Source: Pelodera strongyloides (taxonomy: Eukaryota > Nematoda > Chromadorea > Rhabditida > Rhabditidae). From it: a stretch of DNA of 64,000 nt. A program made the position numbers and the translations under genes. Below, one piece after another: positions 11,940-23,489 of the stretch; position 1 is the stretch's first letter, and every line of letters begins with the position of its first letter. The DNA is taken from positions 48,004-112,003 of the forward strand of contig JAANDG010000490.1 in the NCBI GenBank assembly GCA_036852015.1, read 5' to 3'. The notes beneath the pieces are model-generated. The model was not told where the DNA came from and made no database searches. It saw only the letters and a list, made by a program, of their open reading frames with translations.

Positions 11940-12967
11940 TTTATTCACAGAACTCCTCTAATGATTGAACGTACGTAAAGGTAAAAAGAGCTGGGTTGAC
12001 AGGTACGTTGACAACAAACCTACAATCTCATCCGATTTGCGTTAGAGATCGAGAACAATTATTGCTAAGGCTCTGATGGATGTGCGTAGTAAGTTTTTAG
12101 CGTATGGGGTCGGCAACGCCGTAGCCTAAGTAACAATTGTTGAAAAAATGGAAATGAAGAAAAAATTCGTATCTAAACACGGTCCAAAAAAAGACGTTAG
12201 TCACTCCAAAACAAACAGACAAAACATACAAGAAACTGCGGGTGAGAAAACGTTTTCGTTTACATATATAAGGGTTTATATTTAAGTTATTGTTTAACAT
12301 TTCTTCAGTGAATACTTATACTTACTAAAAAATACGTGGCTTTAACAACAATTAAAGTCAAAAAAAGTGCGATCGAAAAAAAAAAAGTAGTAAAATGTCC
12401 GAAAGACGAAATTACATAACACAAACAAACGTAACGCACATCCTCGCATACAAACAGACAAACTATCATGTTACCTATGTTTAAACACCAACGAACTTAT
12501 TTTCCATGTACATATACATACATACATACATATACTTACATAGGTAAGTCAACTGATGCGTGTTCTAACCGAAAATCGCATTACTTTGAATTGCAAAATA
12601 ACGCTGCGCAACTAGCAAAATCAACGGACAACCAGGTCAAACATTGGCAACTTCATAAATCATAAACCACTTTTTTTGTATAAAAGTGTAAATAATTTTT
12701 TATGTTATTCGAATAATGATTGAAAATATTTTATTTTTATTTTTTCAGTATGTTTAGACAGTTTAGAAGCTAGCTTATTGTTAGTCACACGAGTAGTGGG
12801 CAACTACTTGTTTCCATCAGAGCATTCATCAGAGACTTATGGTCCATTAGAGCCATATTGTTAGCAAATCTATTCTCGAACGCTAACGCAAACCGGATGA
12901 GATAATCAGACTGCAGTTTTTTTACCTTTACGTACGTTCAAGCATTAGAGGGGTTCTGTGAATGATA
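11940..12967. mobile_element. About 1-kb terminal-inverted-repeat element
   Basis: The left end has ATTCACAGAACTCCTCTAAT then TGAACGTACGTAAAGGTAAAA. The right end has the complement (TTTTACCTTTACGTACGTTC, then ATTAGAGGGGTTCTGTGAAT). Similarity continues inward (CTCATCCG, TTTGCGTTAG, TATTGCTAA and GGCTCT words in mirrored order), so the inverted repeats are about 130 bp. The interior is AT-rich with no transposase frame. A non-autonomous DNA element. A piece of its end (GGGTTGACAGGTACGTTGACA) recurs at about 11102. Confidence 0.8.
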
Positions 12968-14140
12968 AACGTGATTAATACAATTTATAAGCAAAATTGA
13001 CCACAAATAATGGAACTATTAAGGTATGAAACACTTGTGAATCAAATTTATGGTAGCCTAAAGCCCTAAGGCCTAAGCCTAAAGGCCCTAAAGTGTAAAA
13101 ATCGCCGTTGGCGACTTCTCGGCCCTTGTTAACATTTTTTTTCAGAATTGTTGATTCGTTGAATAGATTTATTTGCGGCGCTCACGGAGGTGTGCAAAAA
13201 AGGCCGCCAAAATGAAAAGGGCCAAAATTTCAAATTTGACAAAAAGGTTTTCGACCCGCAAAAAGCTTGTAGTTAGAGACTTAGAGACTTAGAGGGACTG
13301 ACAATACATGGTGTAATGTGGAATATTTTCAGTAGTGAATCAGTTTTCTCTGTATAAAGCTAGGAAAGAGAACATAGACAGAGAGGTAGAGATAGAGAGA
13401 TAACATAGACAGAGAGATAGATAGAGAGAGAATTTCAAAGTGACCTTCAAAAATCAACAAGAAATGACTAACCGATGTAGTACTTACTGTACCACTATAC
13501 GATCACTGAGTTTCCAAAAAAGGTTACAAATGCGCTCCACAAAACATTCAATTACGGCAGTCTTCAATTTTGGACTATGTATGAGTATATGTGGATGAGT
13601 AGCAAAATTATTACTTTTTTTTTTTTTGAAAATCAAATGTATTCTAAAAAACATTATAAAATACATGTTCATCTCGGAAAGCCCCTAATATCCCCTAAAC
13701 CCTAACGCACCTATACCCTAAAACCCAAATTCACCACGAAAAACCCAAAGAATAAGCAGAAAACCAAGCTAAACGGACTGATCCACACCAAAGTAAACAC
13801 TAACAAAATATACAGTAATGGTTTCCAGTTTGCTCTACTACTTTGCAAAGTGATCTGGTTCGTTGGGGGAAGGTTTACGTACATTGAATTAAATTCTAAA
13901 TCGTATAAATATATTTGTACGACCGATTTTCTCATCACGGCGGCCCTGCATTATACGTAATACCGGTTCTATAGTGAACGGAGAAAAGGAATACGTGTTC
14001 GGCCGTGTAAATTTGAATTCAAAACGTCAATTTACAGAGAATGATTAGCATAGCCAAACACCAACCATATTAATGCAAATGTGTGACGCTAGCACAAAAC
14101 TGATATACCGTATGAAAATGAGTTATGAAAATGTGAAAAT
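12968..14140. other. Intergenic, telomere-like words and GA repeats
   Basis: 13050-13095 has irregular CCTAAGGCCTAAGCCTAAAG words, and 13682-13727 has CCCTAAACCCTAA-like words. 13376-13430 is GATA/GACA-rich. No exon supported. Confidence 0.5.
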
Positions 14141-14144
14141 GACG

Positions 14145-14145
14145 G

Positions 14146-14216
<71 letters not shown>
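14145..14216. repeat. Very long A homopolymer
   Basis: About 70 bases of A with no interruption in the given sequence. No target duplication or upstream gene copy is evident, so whether it is a retroposition tail or a slippage expansion is unclear. True length is hard to assemble. Confidence 0.9.
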
Positions 14217-14218
<2 letters not shown>

Positions 14219-14959
14219 AATAATTATATAAGTATAAAAAAAAAAATACATCAAACACAAAAAAAATGCAAAATCAGTGATGTTTTCTTGAAGCAGAGCA
14301 AAACAATTAAAAATTTTATATTGAAAAGATAGGGTCGGTTTTTAAAAAAAAACTGCTTTTGGCATTGCTTATACAAATCTACTAATGTTCATATGAAAAA
14401 AAAATTGCTCGTTGTGGCAAAATAATTTGAATGGCTTAGTGAAAATATTAATTTAGTCAAACACTCCCTGAGGTGAAATATAGGCAGTATAAATATAGGT
14501 GCGATATTTCACTTTCTATCCTTATAAAGGAATTTTTTTTCCGCGTGTCGATAAAAAATAACGCAACTCTGCACTATTCATTATGACCTTCTTGTTTACT
14601 TTGTTTAACATATTTTTTTTTTTCAAAGTACTTTTTTGAAAGTACACATTGGTTAGGACACGTGTTAGGACACGATAGGGTCACGAAATAAAAAGAATTA
14701 CGTTTTTTTATAATGTCATATAACCGGGACTATTAATAAAACTAAATTTTAGAAATAATAAACACTAATATGAAAGAGAACGTTTCCTTCCAAACGATCA
14801 AAAACCGTTTTGAAAACAGACAAAATGTCAAAAAAAGATGTCATATCCACACCACACTGGAAAAGACGCAAATTGATTCAATTAGCGGCAGTTGTTTCTT
14901 TTAGTTCTCTTCACTAAAAACCTAAACCTGCTTAGCTGTTACGAAATTTAATATATAAC

Positions 14960-15137
14960 AGTTTTTACAAGATGTATAGCAGCCGGTTTTTGAAACGTGT
15001 GTTCCAGCGTGCGCTTCATAGCATAGTACATGCAAATTACTGCGCGATTCTTTTCTTATTATATTCATTTGCACGCAACGAATGTAAATGCAGTTGTCAG
15101 GCACACGTTTCAAAACCGGCTGTTATATCGCTTCAAC
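14960..15137. mobile_element. MITE related to family A
   Basis: Inverted GCCGGTTTTTGAAACGTGTG and its complement (CACACGTTTCAAAACCGGC) bracket a palindromic interior (TGCAAATTAC / ATTCATTTGC). It shares the GGTTTTTGAAAC motif with family A but lacks a clean TTAA at either end. Confidence 0.65.
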
Positions 15138-15411
15138 TTTAGCTTCAGCTTCTGCGCCGCTTCAGAATTTGCTTCAGCTCATTGTCAGCAACAGTAATGA
15201 TAATCAATAGAAATATATTTTTTTGTCACCAAACAAGAAAAATAGAATTCTTTTCAACCGAAAATGAGTTTTTCTGGTTTCCCATAACAACCGGACCAGA
15301 TGGAAGAAAGAGCAAGTTTTGACGTATAAAAACAAAAGCTAAGAGCTTCCTTTTAATAAAAAATGATGAAGAAGCTCCTGACGTAACGGGAAAAAGGATG
15401 ACGGTTCAATT

Positions 15412-15439
15412 GGGTAGAGAGAGAGAGAGAGAGATAGAT

Positions 15440-15478
<39 letters not shown>

Positions 15479-15553
15479 AGACAGAGAAAGAGAAAGAGAG
15501 AGAGAGAGAGAAACCGAGTGAAAGAAAGAGAGAGAGATAAAGAGAGAAAAAAT
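15412..15553. repeat. GA microsatellite
   Basis: GAGA tract with GATA and GAAA interruptions between the MITE at 14960 and the duplicated unit starting near 15764. Confidence 0.8.
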
Positions 15554-15779
15554 GTATAGTCAACAGACATTGGTTCCTCACGAGCCTGACCTTTCAAACG
15601 CATATCAGAACACCAGCTAATCCGAGAAAATTTTCTTATCTTTTGGCGTTTAAAACACCTTCAAAAACGAAAAACTGTCTCCGTAAATAGTACGAATTAC
15701 AATTACAAATACTTCGGCGAACGTGTATAGCTATTATTATGGTTATGAAATTTTGCATATAAATCTCTGTTAATGAACT

Positions 15780-15955
15780 GCGAATTCGCACCGGAAAAGT
15801 AGGGCTGTGCGAATTCGCACAGCAAACTTTCCAAATTCGCACCGGCAACAAATCCGGTGCGAAATCGCAGACTCCTCCACATTCTGTGCGAATTCGCACC
15901 GGAAATCAGTATTTCGGTGCGAACTCGGCCGAAATCCGGTGCGAAAAAGTATTCA
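15780..15955. repeat. Subterminal TGCGAATTCGCA array, copy 1 left end
   Basis: Repeats of CTGCGAATTCGCACCGG, CTGTGCGAATTCGCACAGC, GGTGCGAAATCGCAG and shorter variants, in both orientations. Each core is its own reverse complement. Clustered short motifs just inside a terminal inverted repeat resemble transposase-binding subterminal repeats. The binding role is inference. Confidence 0.7.
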
Positions 15956-16367
15956 TCCTACGCCCCGCCCCCTCTGACAGCCACATTTGCTAATGTACGT
16001 GTCTGTACGCAATACAAAAGTATAATGTGCGACAGGTTCCTGTATTTTTGTGCGTTCACGATTTATTTTGGGTCCCGCCTACCCAGCGCGCGTCATTTGT
16101 ATAGTAATTGTTGTTTCTTTACTTTTTTAGTATTACTTTTAGTTATTATACGTGTTTAGAGTTACGGTGTTATTCGAGGCGGCTTTCTGCTTGTAAATCT
16201 AGCTAGTGGTGTGTTTGTTTCTGGCTAAATTTTACAATAAATGTTCTTTTGTAATCTTAGGCCGTCAGTTGTTGTCATTTTCAGTGTCGGTCGCCGCGTC
16301 GTTTTTGTAGCTTTTATGTTCTCTATTCTATTTATTGTTATTAATTCTTCTACATTTTTTGTATATG

Positions 16368-16787
16368 TTAAAGAAGGAGGCTCACGAGAATGAACAGCTC
16401 AAATAGTTTCCTTTTATCGAAGGATAATGGGTTTATCTTCCAAAAAAAAAGTATTATAAGGTTCAGCGCTTTAGTTTGGAGGAATTAATTAATCTAAGAA
16501 CTCGAAGTCAAATAAAATAACATATCGTATGCAAGGTAGACTTCAAGGCTAAACATGCAAATTTACAAGTCATTTTGCAAGCCAGCACAAAATTTGCATG
16601 CCCACTATGGAAATCAACTATTTTTTACGATCCAAAATTTTGATAGAATTCATAGTTTTATATTGATTTACTCCTTCCAGTTAAAAGCTTTTGCATTGTA
16701 AAGCATGTCTTTTGGAACTTAATACCATAATCTTTCGATAAAAGGAAACCATTCGAGCACTTCATTCTCGTGAGCCTCCTCCTTTAA
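16368..16787. mobile_element. 416-bp MITE inserted in copy 1 only, TTAA target
   Basis: Flanked by TTAA on both sides. Inverted ends GGAGGCTCACGAGAATGAA and its complement, with similarity running about 60 bp (GGTTTCCTTTTATCGAA). Copy 2 of the duplication has the empty site at 19573-19576 with a single TTAA. The filled/empty pair fixes both the boundaries and the target site without any alignment tool. Confidence 0.92.
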
Positions 16788-16831
16788 AGAGATTTTGATC
16801 CATAGCACCGCAATTATCAATTATCATTTAG

Positions 16832-18338
16832 CATGAACAATCGGAGATTGAGCAGCAGAAGAAACTTAAACTTCGGAGGAGATTATTGGCAAGTAAGCCG
16901 GCCTCATTAGAGGATGAAAGTGAAAGCGAAGAAGGTGAGGGTTGAAAATTGGTAAATTAATAAGCGAGTTTTACTATTATGCCTGCCACCGCAGATCTAC
17001 ATTTGAAAATGATACACTACTGCAGATTTTAATTTAGTTTGTATTGATTCAATGAATTACGTCAGTTGTTTAAGAAATGACGCAAGAAGTGAAGGGTTTT
17101 GATCGGGCAGACGTGCACATGCCAAATGCGGATGAATACCATACGCAATTCGATGAATATCAATTCCCAGATGATATTGATGAACAACTCAATGTGGTAA
17201 GTATATTTTTGGTATCATTTAGTTTCCAACATGTATCCAATTCCCCCCCCCCCCCCTCTTATCCGTGTCACTTGGCAATAAGTGGACAAGGAGAACGGAT
17301 ACTGGACACTCTGTTCTTTTATTATTATATATATCCGTTTATAATCTGTTGGTATGGTTACCTTACTATTTTCAAAGTTATCGTTGTATGTTAGTTGGAC
17401 GAATTTACATAGTGCTGTATACTAAGCTTATAAAAAATTTATAGTCGCAACAACCGCACACAATTCAAGCCATGCAGGGCAACGGTTCATTTGTGGAGGA
17501 ACAAGTTTTTGACAGTCCAATAATGGAGGATATGGCGGCCGTTAGAGAAGAGCTTCTAATTTTTTTGCACAAGGTAAAATTGCGAATTCATTATATTTTA
17601 GTCGTTTTATGGTTCGTATGTGTTGTGAATTGACCGTTTATTGCGGTTTTATTAACTAATTGTGGGTTTGTTTGCCTCTGTGAAGTAATACTGATTTTCG
17701 TTTAAAAAGTAATTATTGTAGTGGATACAAAGAAGCCGGTCGGATAAGGAGCTAGAAGAATATTTGACATGCCAAGGCTTATCTATGGAATAAGAAATCA
17801 ACCTTGTTGTTCTGCGAACGATGTGAGAGCCACGATTAAATTGATAAAATCGGTAAGTCGTAGAGATTCGAATTCCAATTTTATACTACGTTTAAATTTA
17901 GTTTGGGTGTTTGGGTACGCGATTGTCCGATTGTGGAGACTGGAGACCAAGTAATGAAAAGTCTACATCTACGAAATGCGTTTTCAGGTTCCAACCCAAC
18001 TATGAAATATATAATTATTTACTTATTGATTTATTTTCGATGTTTTTAGGAACTATTCAAGAAGACCGTGGTAATTTGCAAGATCTGCAGGCATAGGCTG
18101 AGGAATCAAAATGCTCTGTGCTCGAATGGAAGTTATCCAAAAAACAAGTGAGCAGTAGTTCGTTAAATACGAAAATAATGTTTTTCTTGTTCTCACTCTA
18201 AGCTGTACATTGTTCATTAATGTAATTAATTTTCGTTTTATTTGTGTAAATTTTCAATTTATTCTTGCTGTTTTCCAGGAGGCGTCTAAGGCTTTTAGGG
18301 AGAGGTTTAAGTCACTTATTTTTCCAGAATATGTATAA
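16832..18338 (+). pseudogene. Six-exon gene of the duplicated unit, copy 1 (zinc-ribbon protein), frame lost in exon 4
   Basis: Exons 16832-16934, 17075-17196, 17445-17573, 17722-17852, 18050-18147, 18279-18338, each with GT-AG ends and phases matching the intact parts. Reads KKLKLRRRLLASKPASLEDE, an acidic stretch, MTQEVKGFDRADVHMPNADE, a middle helix-rich part, then a Cys-rich end and EASKAFRERFKSLIFPEYV. Lesions relative to copy 2: one base missing in exon 4 (leading to TAA), one A missing in exon 5, and the last zinc-ligand Cys of copy 2 (NGSCPKK) changed to Tyr. The final exon and its acceptor are intact here. Function unknown; a transposon accessory or transposase N-terminal piece is the likeliest guess. 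Confidence 0.65.
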
Positions 18339-18832
18339 TTTTTTTCACTATTTACGCTCAGTCAGCTCAGTGAGAATTCCAACTAATTTTTTCCTTCATC
18401 CGCTTTATCTTGTGCATAGTTTGTCGTTAGGTAGCATTTGTTAGGTAGCACTAAAGTGAAACTTGTCCACTTACCTTATTACGGTTTGAGTAGCGTACCC
18501 GTCTACCCGTTATGCACTCTTGTTTTGATTGTTTGTTGTCGTTAAACTCTTCCTTATTGTTATGATAATCCGCATGTTCATTTAGTCGTTAAATAACTTT
18601 AATGACTTTAAAATACAGTACATTTTGTTACATAATTTTGTTGTTAAGTTACTCATTGTACAATAGTTGATTTGTTGTTCGTTTCCTTTTTTCTAATGAA
18701 TAATAAAAATTTTAAACCTATTCTTTTTTTATTTCAGTGCGGTAAATTTTATTTTGTTTTATATATGTCGCATGGTTTACCGTAGTCTGGAGGGATTTCT
18801 TCGATGTCTGCTCTCTCTCAGGTGAGAGAGCA

Positions 18833-18960
18833 TTTTGCGAATTCGCACCGGAAAAACTGCGAATTCGCAGAGCCAAAAAACCAAAAAGAATTCCAAGAGA
18901 ATTCTTTTTGGTTTTTTTCCGGTGCGAATTCGCAGTTTTTCCGGTGCGAATTCGCAGAAC
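18833..18960. repeat. 128-bp palindrome at the 3' end of copy 1
   Basis: Two TGCGAATTCGCA cores on each side of a perfect hairpin AAAACCAAAAAGAATTC ... GAATTCTTTTTGGTTTT with a 4-6 nt loop. The same palindrome ends copy 2 at 21632-21754. Frames across it read EFAPEK/IRTGK repeats and are artefacts. Confidence 0.85.
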
Positions 18961-18970
18961 AGCATCCTAC

Positions 18971-21767
18971 TCTGTTAATGAACTGCGAATTCGCACCGGA
19001 AAAGTAGGGCTGTGCGAATTCGCACAGCAAACTTTCCAAATTCGCACCGGCAACAAATCCGGTGCGAAATCGCAGACCCCTCCACATTCTGTGCGAATTC
19101 GCACCGGAAATCAGTATTTCGGTGCGAACTCGGCCGAAATCCGGTGCGAAAAAGTATTCATCCTACGCCCCGCCCCCTCTGACAGCCACATTTGCTAATG
19201 TACGTGTTTGTACGCAATACAAAAGTATAATGTGCGACAGGTTCCTGTATTTTTGTGCGTTCACGATTTATTTTGGGTCCCGCCTACCCAGCGCGCGTCA
19301 TTTTTGTATAGTACTTGTTGTTTCTTTACTTTTTTAGTATTACTTTTAGTTAGTATACGTGTTTAGTGTTACGGTGTTATTCAAGGCGGCTTTCTGCTTG
19401 TAAATCTAGCTAGTGGTGTGTTTGTTTCTGGCTAAATTTTACAATAAATGTTCTTTTGTAATCTTAGGCCGTCAGTTGTTGTCATTTTCAGTGTCGGTCG
19501 CCGCGTCGTTTTTGTAGCTTTTATGTTCTCTATTCTATTTATTGTTATTAATTCTACCTTTTTTTGTGTATGTTAAAGAGATTTTGATCCATAGCACCGC
19601 AATTATCAATTATCATTTAGCGGGAACAATCGGAGATTGAGCAGCAGAAATAAACTTACACTTCGGAGGAGATTATTGGCAAGTAAGCCGGCCTCATTAG
19701 AGGATGAAAGTGAAAGCGAAGAAGGTGAGGGTTGAAAATTGGTAAATTAATAAGCGAGTTTTACTATTATGCCTGCCACCGCAAATCTACATTTGAAAAT
19801 GATACACTACTGCAGATTTTAATTTAGTTTGTATTGGTTCAATGAATTACGTCAGTTGTTTAAGAAATGACGCAAGAAGTGAAGGGTTTTGATCGGGCAG
19901 ACGTGCACATGCCAAATGCGGATGAATACCATACGCAATTCGATGAATATCAATTTCCAGATGATATTGATGAACAACTCAATGTGGTAAGTATATTTTT
20001 GGTATCATTTAGTTTCCAACATGTATCCAATTTTTCCCCCCTCTTATCCGTGTCACTTGGCAATAAGGGGACAAGGAGAACAGATACTGGACACTCTGTT
20101 CGTTTATTATTATATCCGTTTATAATCTGTTGGTATGGGTTACCTTACTATTTTCAAAGTTATCGTTGTATGTTAGTTGGACGAATTTACATAGTGCTGT
20201 ATACTAAGCTTATAAAAAATTTATAGTCGCAACAACCACGCACAATTCAAGCCATACAAGGCAACGGTTCATATGTGGAGGAACAATTTTTTGACAGTCC
20301 AGTAGTGGAGGATATGGCGGCCGTAAAGAGAAGAGCTTCTAATTTTTTTTGCACAAGGTAAAATTGCGAATTCATTATATTTTAGTCGTTTTGTATGTGT
20401 TGTGAATTGACTGTTTATTGCGGTTTTATTAACTAATTGTGGGTTTGTTTGCCTCTGTGAAGTAATACTGATTTTCGTGTAAAAAGTAATTATTGTAGTG
20501 GATACAAAGAAGCCGGTCGGATAAAGAGCTAGAAGAACTATTTGAAATGTCAAGGCTTATCTTTGGAATAGGAAGTCAACCTTGTTTTTCTGCGAACGAT
20601 GTGAGAGCCACGCTTAAATTGATAAAATCGGTAAGTCGTAGAGATTCGAATTCTAATTTTATACTACGTTTAAATTTAGTTTGGGTGTTTGGGTACGCGA
20701 TTGTCCGATTGTGGAGACTGGAGACCAGTAATGAAAAGTCTACATCTACGAAATGCGTTTTCAGGTTCCAACCCAACTATAAAATATATCATTATTTACT
20801 TATTGATTTATTTTCGATGTTTTTAGGAACTATTCAAGGAGATCGTGGTTATTTGCAAGATCTGCGGGCATAGGCTGAGGAATCAAAATGATCTGTGCTC
20901 GAATGGAAGTTGTCCAAAAAAACAAGTGAGCAGTAATTCGTTAAATACGAAAATAATGTTTTTCTTGTTCTCACTCTAAGCTGTACATTGTTCATTAATG
21001 AATTTTCGTTTTATTGTGTAAATTTCAATTTATTCTTGCTGTTTTCCGGAGGCGTCTAAGGCTTTAGGGAGAAGTTTAAGTCACTTATTTTTCCAGAGTA
21101 TGTATAATTTTTTCACTATTTACGCTCAGTCAGCTCAGTGAGAATTCCAACTAATTTTTTTCCTTCATCCGCTTTATCTTGTGTATAGTTTGTCGTTAGG
21201 TAGCATTTGTTTACTAAAGTGAAACTTGTCCACTTACCTTATTACGGTTTGAGTAGCGTACCCGTTTACCCGTTGTGCACTCTTGTTTTTATTGTTTGTT
21301 GTCGTTAAACTCTTCCTTATTGTTATGATAATCCGCATGTACTTTTCGTCGTTAGATAACTTTAATGACTTTAAAATACAGTACATTTTGTTACTCTATT
21401 TTTGACTAAATTGCGAGTTTACGAACCCTTGTGCCATAATTTTGTTGTTAAGTTACTCATTGTACAATAGTTGTACAATAGTTTTCTAATGAATAATAAA
21501 ATTTTTAAACCTATTCTTTTTTTTTATTTCAGTGCGGTAAATTTTATTTTGTTTTATATATGTCGCATGGTTTACCGTAGTCTGGAGGGATTTCTTCGAT
21601 GTCTGCTCTCTCTCTCAGGTGAGAGAGCATTTTGCGAATTCGCACCGGAAAAACTGCGAATTCGCAGAGCCAAAAAACCAAAAAGAATTCCAAGAGACTT
21701 CTTTTGGTTTTTTTCCGGTGCGAATTCGCAGTTTTTCCGGTGCGAATTCGCAGAACAACATCCTAGT
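18971..21767 (+). mobile_element. Transposon-like unit, copy 2
   Basis: Same order as copy 1: left TGCGAATTCGCA array (18985-19155), gene exons, right palindrome (21632-21754), ending GCAGAACAACATCCTA. Nearly identical to copy 1 over its length, with scattered substitutions and short indels, and lacking the MITE. Followed at once by a GA microsatellite. Confidence 0.8.
19621..21108 (+). pseudogene. Six-exon gene of the duplicated unit, copy 2, stop in exon 1 and lost last acceptor
   Basis: Exons 19621-19724, 19865-19986, 20227-20357, 20499-20630, 20827-20925 and a degraded sixth at about 21050-21108. Exons 2, 4 and 5 are intact: exon 4 gives 44 codons (WIQRSRSDKELEELFEMSRL ...) and exon 5 gives ELFKEIVVICKICGHRLRNQ followed by NDLCSNGSCPKKQ, a CxxC...CxxxxC zinc ribbon. 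Lesions: AAATAA stop in exon 1, two extra bases in exon 3, the last acceptor CCAG changed to CCGG, and one base missing in exon 6. Copy 1 is intact at the exon 1, exon 3 and exon 6 sites. Family not recognised. Confidence 0.65.
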
Positions 21768-21774
21768 AGTAGAG

Positions 21775-21865
21775 AGGTGGAAAGAGAGACGAAGAAGAAG
21801 AGATACAGAGATGAAGCGCGAAATAGGGAGAGAGGAGAGGGGATGCGGGCAGAGAGAGAGAGAGT

Positions 21866-21901
<36 letters not shown>

Positions 21902-22055
21902 AGGAGAGAGACAGAGAGACAGAGAGGGATTGAATATATAGGTACTTTAGCAAAGACACGCCACCCGCACGATGAGAAATCACTGTTCGACCGGTTATGA
22001 TTTAGTGCAAAGTAAATGAACAAAACCAGAACACTTCTCTATCTCTATGTCTCTC

Positions 22056-22108
<53 letters not shown>

Positions 22109-22195
22109 TTATCTTCATCTCTCACTTCGTCTCTCACAATCATCATTCTCTTCATCTCTTTCACTCTCTTTCTCTCTTCTTCTGCCTCCCTCTCA
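21775..22195. repeat. GA tract facing a TC tract
   Basis: GA-rich 21775-21930 and TC-rich 22036-22195 are about 105 bp apart and could pair with each other as a very large imperfect hairpin. No gene. Confidence 0.75.
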
Positions 22196-22955
22196 CTAAC
22201 AAGAAATCACAGCACTGCAAAGAACGGTAGCTGATCTGAATGTTTAAAGCGAACGTGTGCGCCATGTAAATGTGAAGTGCGCCACAGCTCAAGCACCATT
22301 CGAACAGCGCAAGAACACTCCCATAAAGGGCTATTAATACATGTGATGTGATCAATGATTACACCACTAGTCCTTAGCATAATGACGTTGGAACAGATAC
22401 ACGCCGGTCGTCTCTACCGTAAGAAAACTTAAATATTTACTGTTCCCAAATACATGTAATTCTGTGAAAATCAGCCCAGGAACAGCGGGAATTCAAAAAT
22501 TATCCAATAATACTACGTCCAAACTTTACGCATGAAGAGTCCGCCTTCAGAACGTACTTTAACGCCGCATTACATGGGGGTTAGACAAGGAACGAGCAAA
22601 TAAACTGTGTAGGCGTGTGATCAGATTAATATTCCGACAAGCACTTTCAAATCACAAAAAGTGCAGTTGGTAATACTAATTTTCATTTCACTTCCGCATG
22701 AACGGACATAACAAAATGTCCTGTTTTTCTACGCACGAGCGTATTTTCAATAAAAAGCACCGTATGTAGTAGAAGTTTACTTATAGCAAGTGTGACATCA
22801 TTACGGTACACACACAACGGTAATTATCATGGATAATAATGCTGGAATTTATTTACAGTACAGTATGAATGGGTAGTACTAGTTATTAAAGTTAGTAAAG
22901 TTAGTACTAATTACTAGTTAGTAAAGGAATACGGGATTTTGCTATATTATAGCTA
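22196..22955. other. AT-rich intergenic, nothing recognised
   Basis: No exon, tRNA or clear inverted repeat seen. The end (22870-22925) has TAGTTAGTAAAG-like repeated words leading into the tandem repeat that follows. Confidence 0.5.
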
Positions 22956-22959
22956 GGTA

Positions 22960-23335
22960 GTAAAGTATAAGCAGTAAGATGAGTAAGGACTTGTTCGCAT
23001 AATAAACTATGGGTATACATTAGGGGGATTTCTATATTACCAGGCATTTTCAAGTTTATTAAAGTGGTAGTGAAGGACAAGAGGGCGAGGAAGCCACGTT
23101 TATTATACACAAAGCCATGTATAATAACCTCGGAATAGTAGATTAATAAGGGGGTTATTACTAAGTGTATTAAAGGGAAAATAAAGTAATACACAGTAAG
23201 GTGAGTGAGGAGATGGGTTTCCTCCCGTTTATAATAAATAACCTTGGAATATTTAAAGGGTTTCTAAGGTTATTAAAGGGATAATAAAGTAGTACACAGT
23301 AAGGTGAGTAAAGGGATAGGTTTCCTCCCGGTTTC
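22960..23335. repeat. Diverged tandem repeat, about 105-150 bp units
   Basis: The block AAGTATTACACAGTAAGGTG-like (with GTGAGTAAGGA, GGTTTCCTCCCG, TTATAATAAATAACC, CTTGGAATA) recurs about three times. The two right-hand units (from about 23160 and 23265) are the most alike. Confidence 0.6.
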
Positions 23336-23489
23336 TTGTTTATGTTTGCTTGTGTCTCTTCGCTGAGAAGCACTACACACAGACAATGTGAAGGCTTTTC
23401 GGGAGGACTGCCCTCTTATTGTTAGTATTTTTGGCACAAAGTAAATATATACAGTGCCTTGGATAGGTTAGAACTTATTGTTAGACAGA

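Larger units (their letters stand above)
15764..18970 (+). mobile_element. Transposon-like unit, copy 1 of a tandem duplication
   Basis: Begins CTCTGTTAATGAACTGCG and ends GCAGAACAGCATCCTA, directly followed by copy 2, which begins with the same CTCTGTTAATGAACTGCG. The shared flank means the two copies arose by tandem duplication, not two insertions. Both ends carry CTGCGAATTCGCACCGGAAA in inverted orientation. The left 180 bp holds about seven TGCGAATTCGCA or diverged copies, and the right 130 bp is one large palindrome. Between them lies a six-exon plus-strand gene with a degraded frame. Copy 1 is longer than copy 2 mainly because of a MITE at 16368-16787. Confidence 0.8.

Noticed and set aside
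15780..15955. CRISPR-like array
   Set aside because: Repeats are self-complementary, irregularly spaced and at transposon-like ends of a spliced eukaryotic gene; no spacer regularity.
18777..19198. EFAPEK/IRTGK repeated peptides around the duplicated unit
   Set aside because: These are translations of the palindromic TGCGAATTCGCA array in several frames on both strands.
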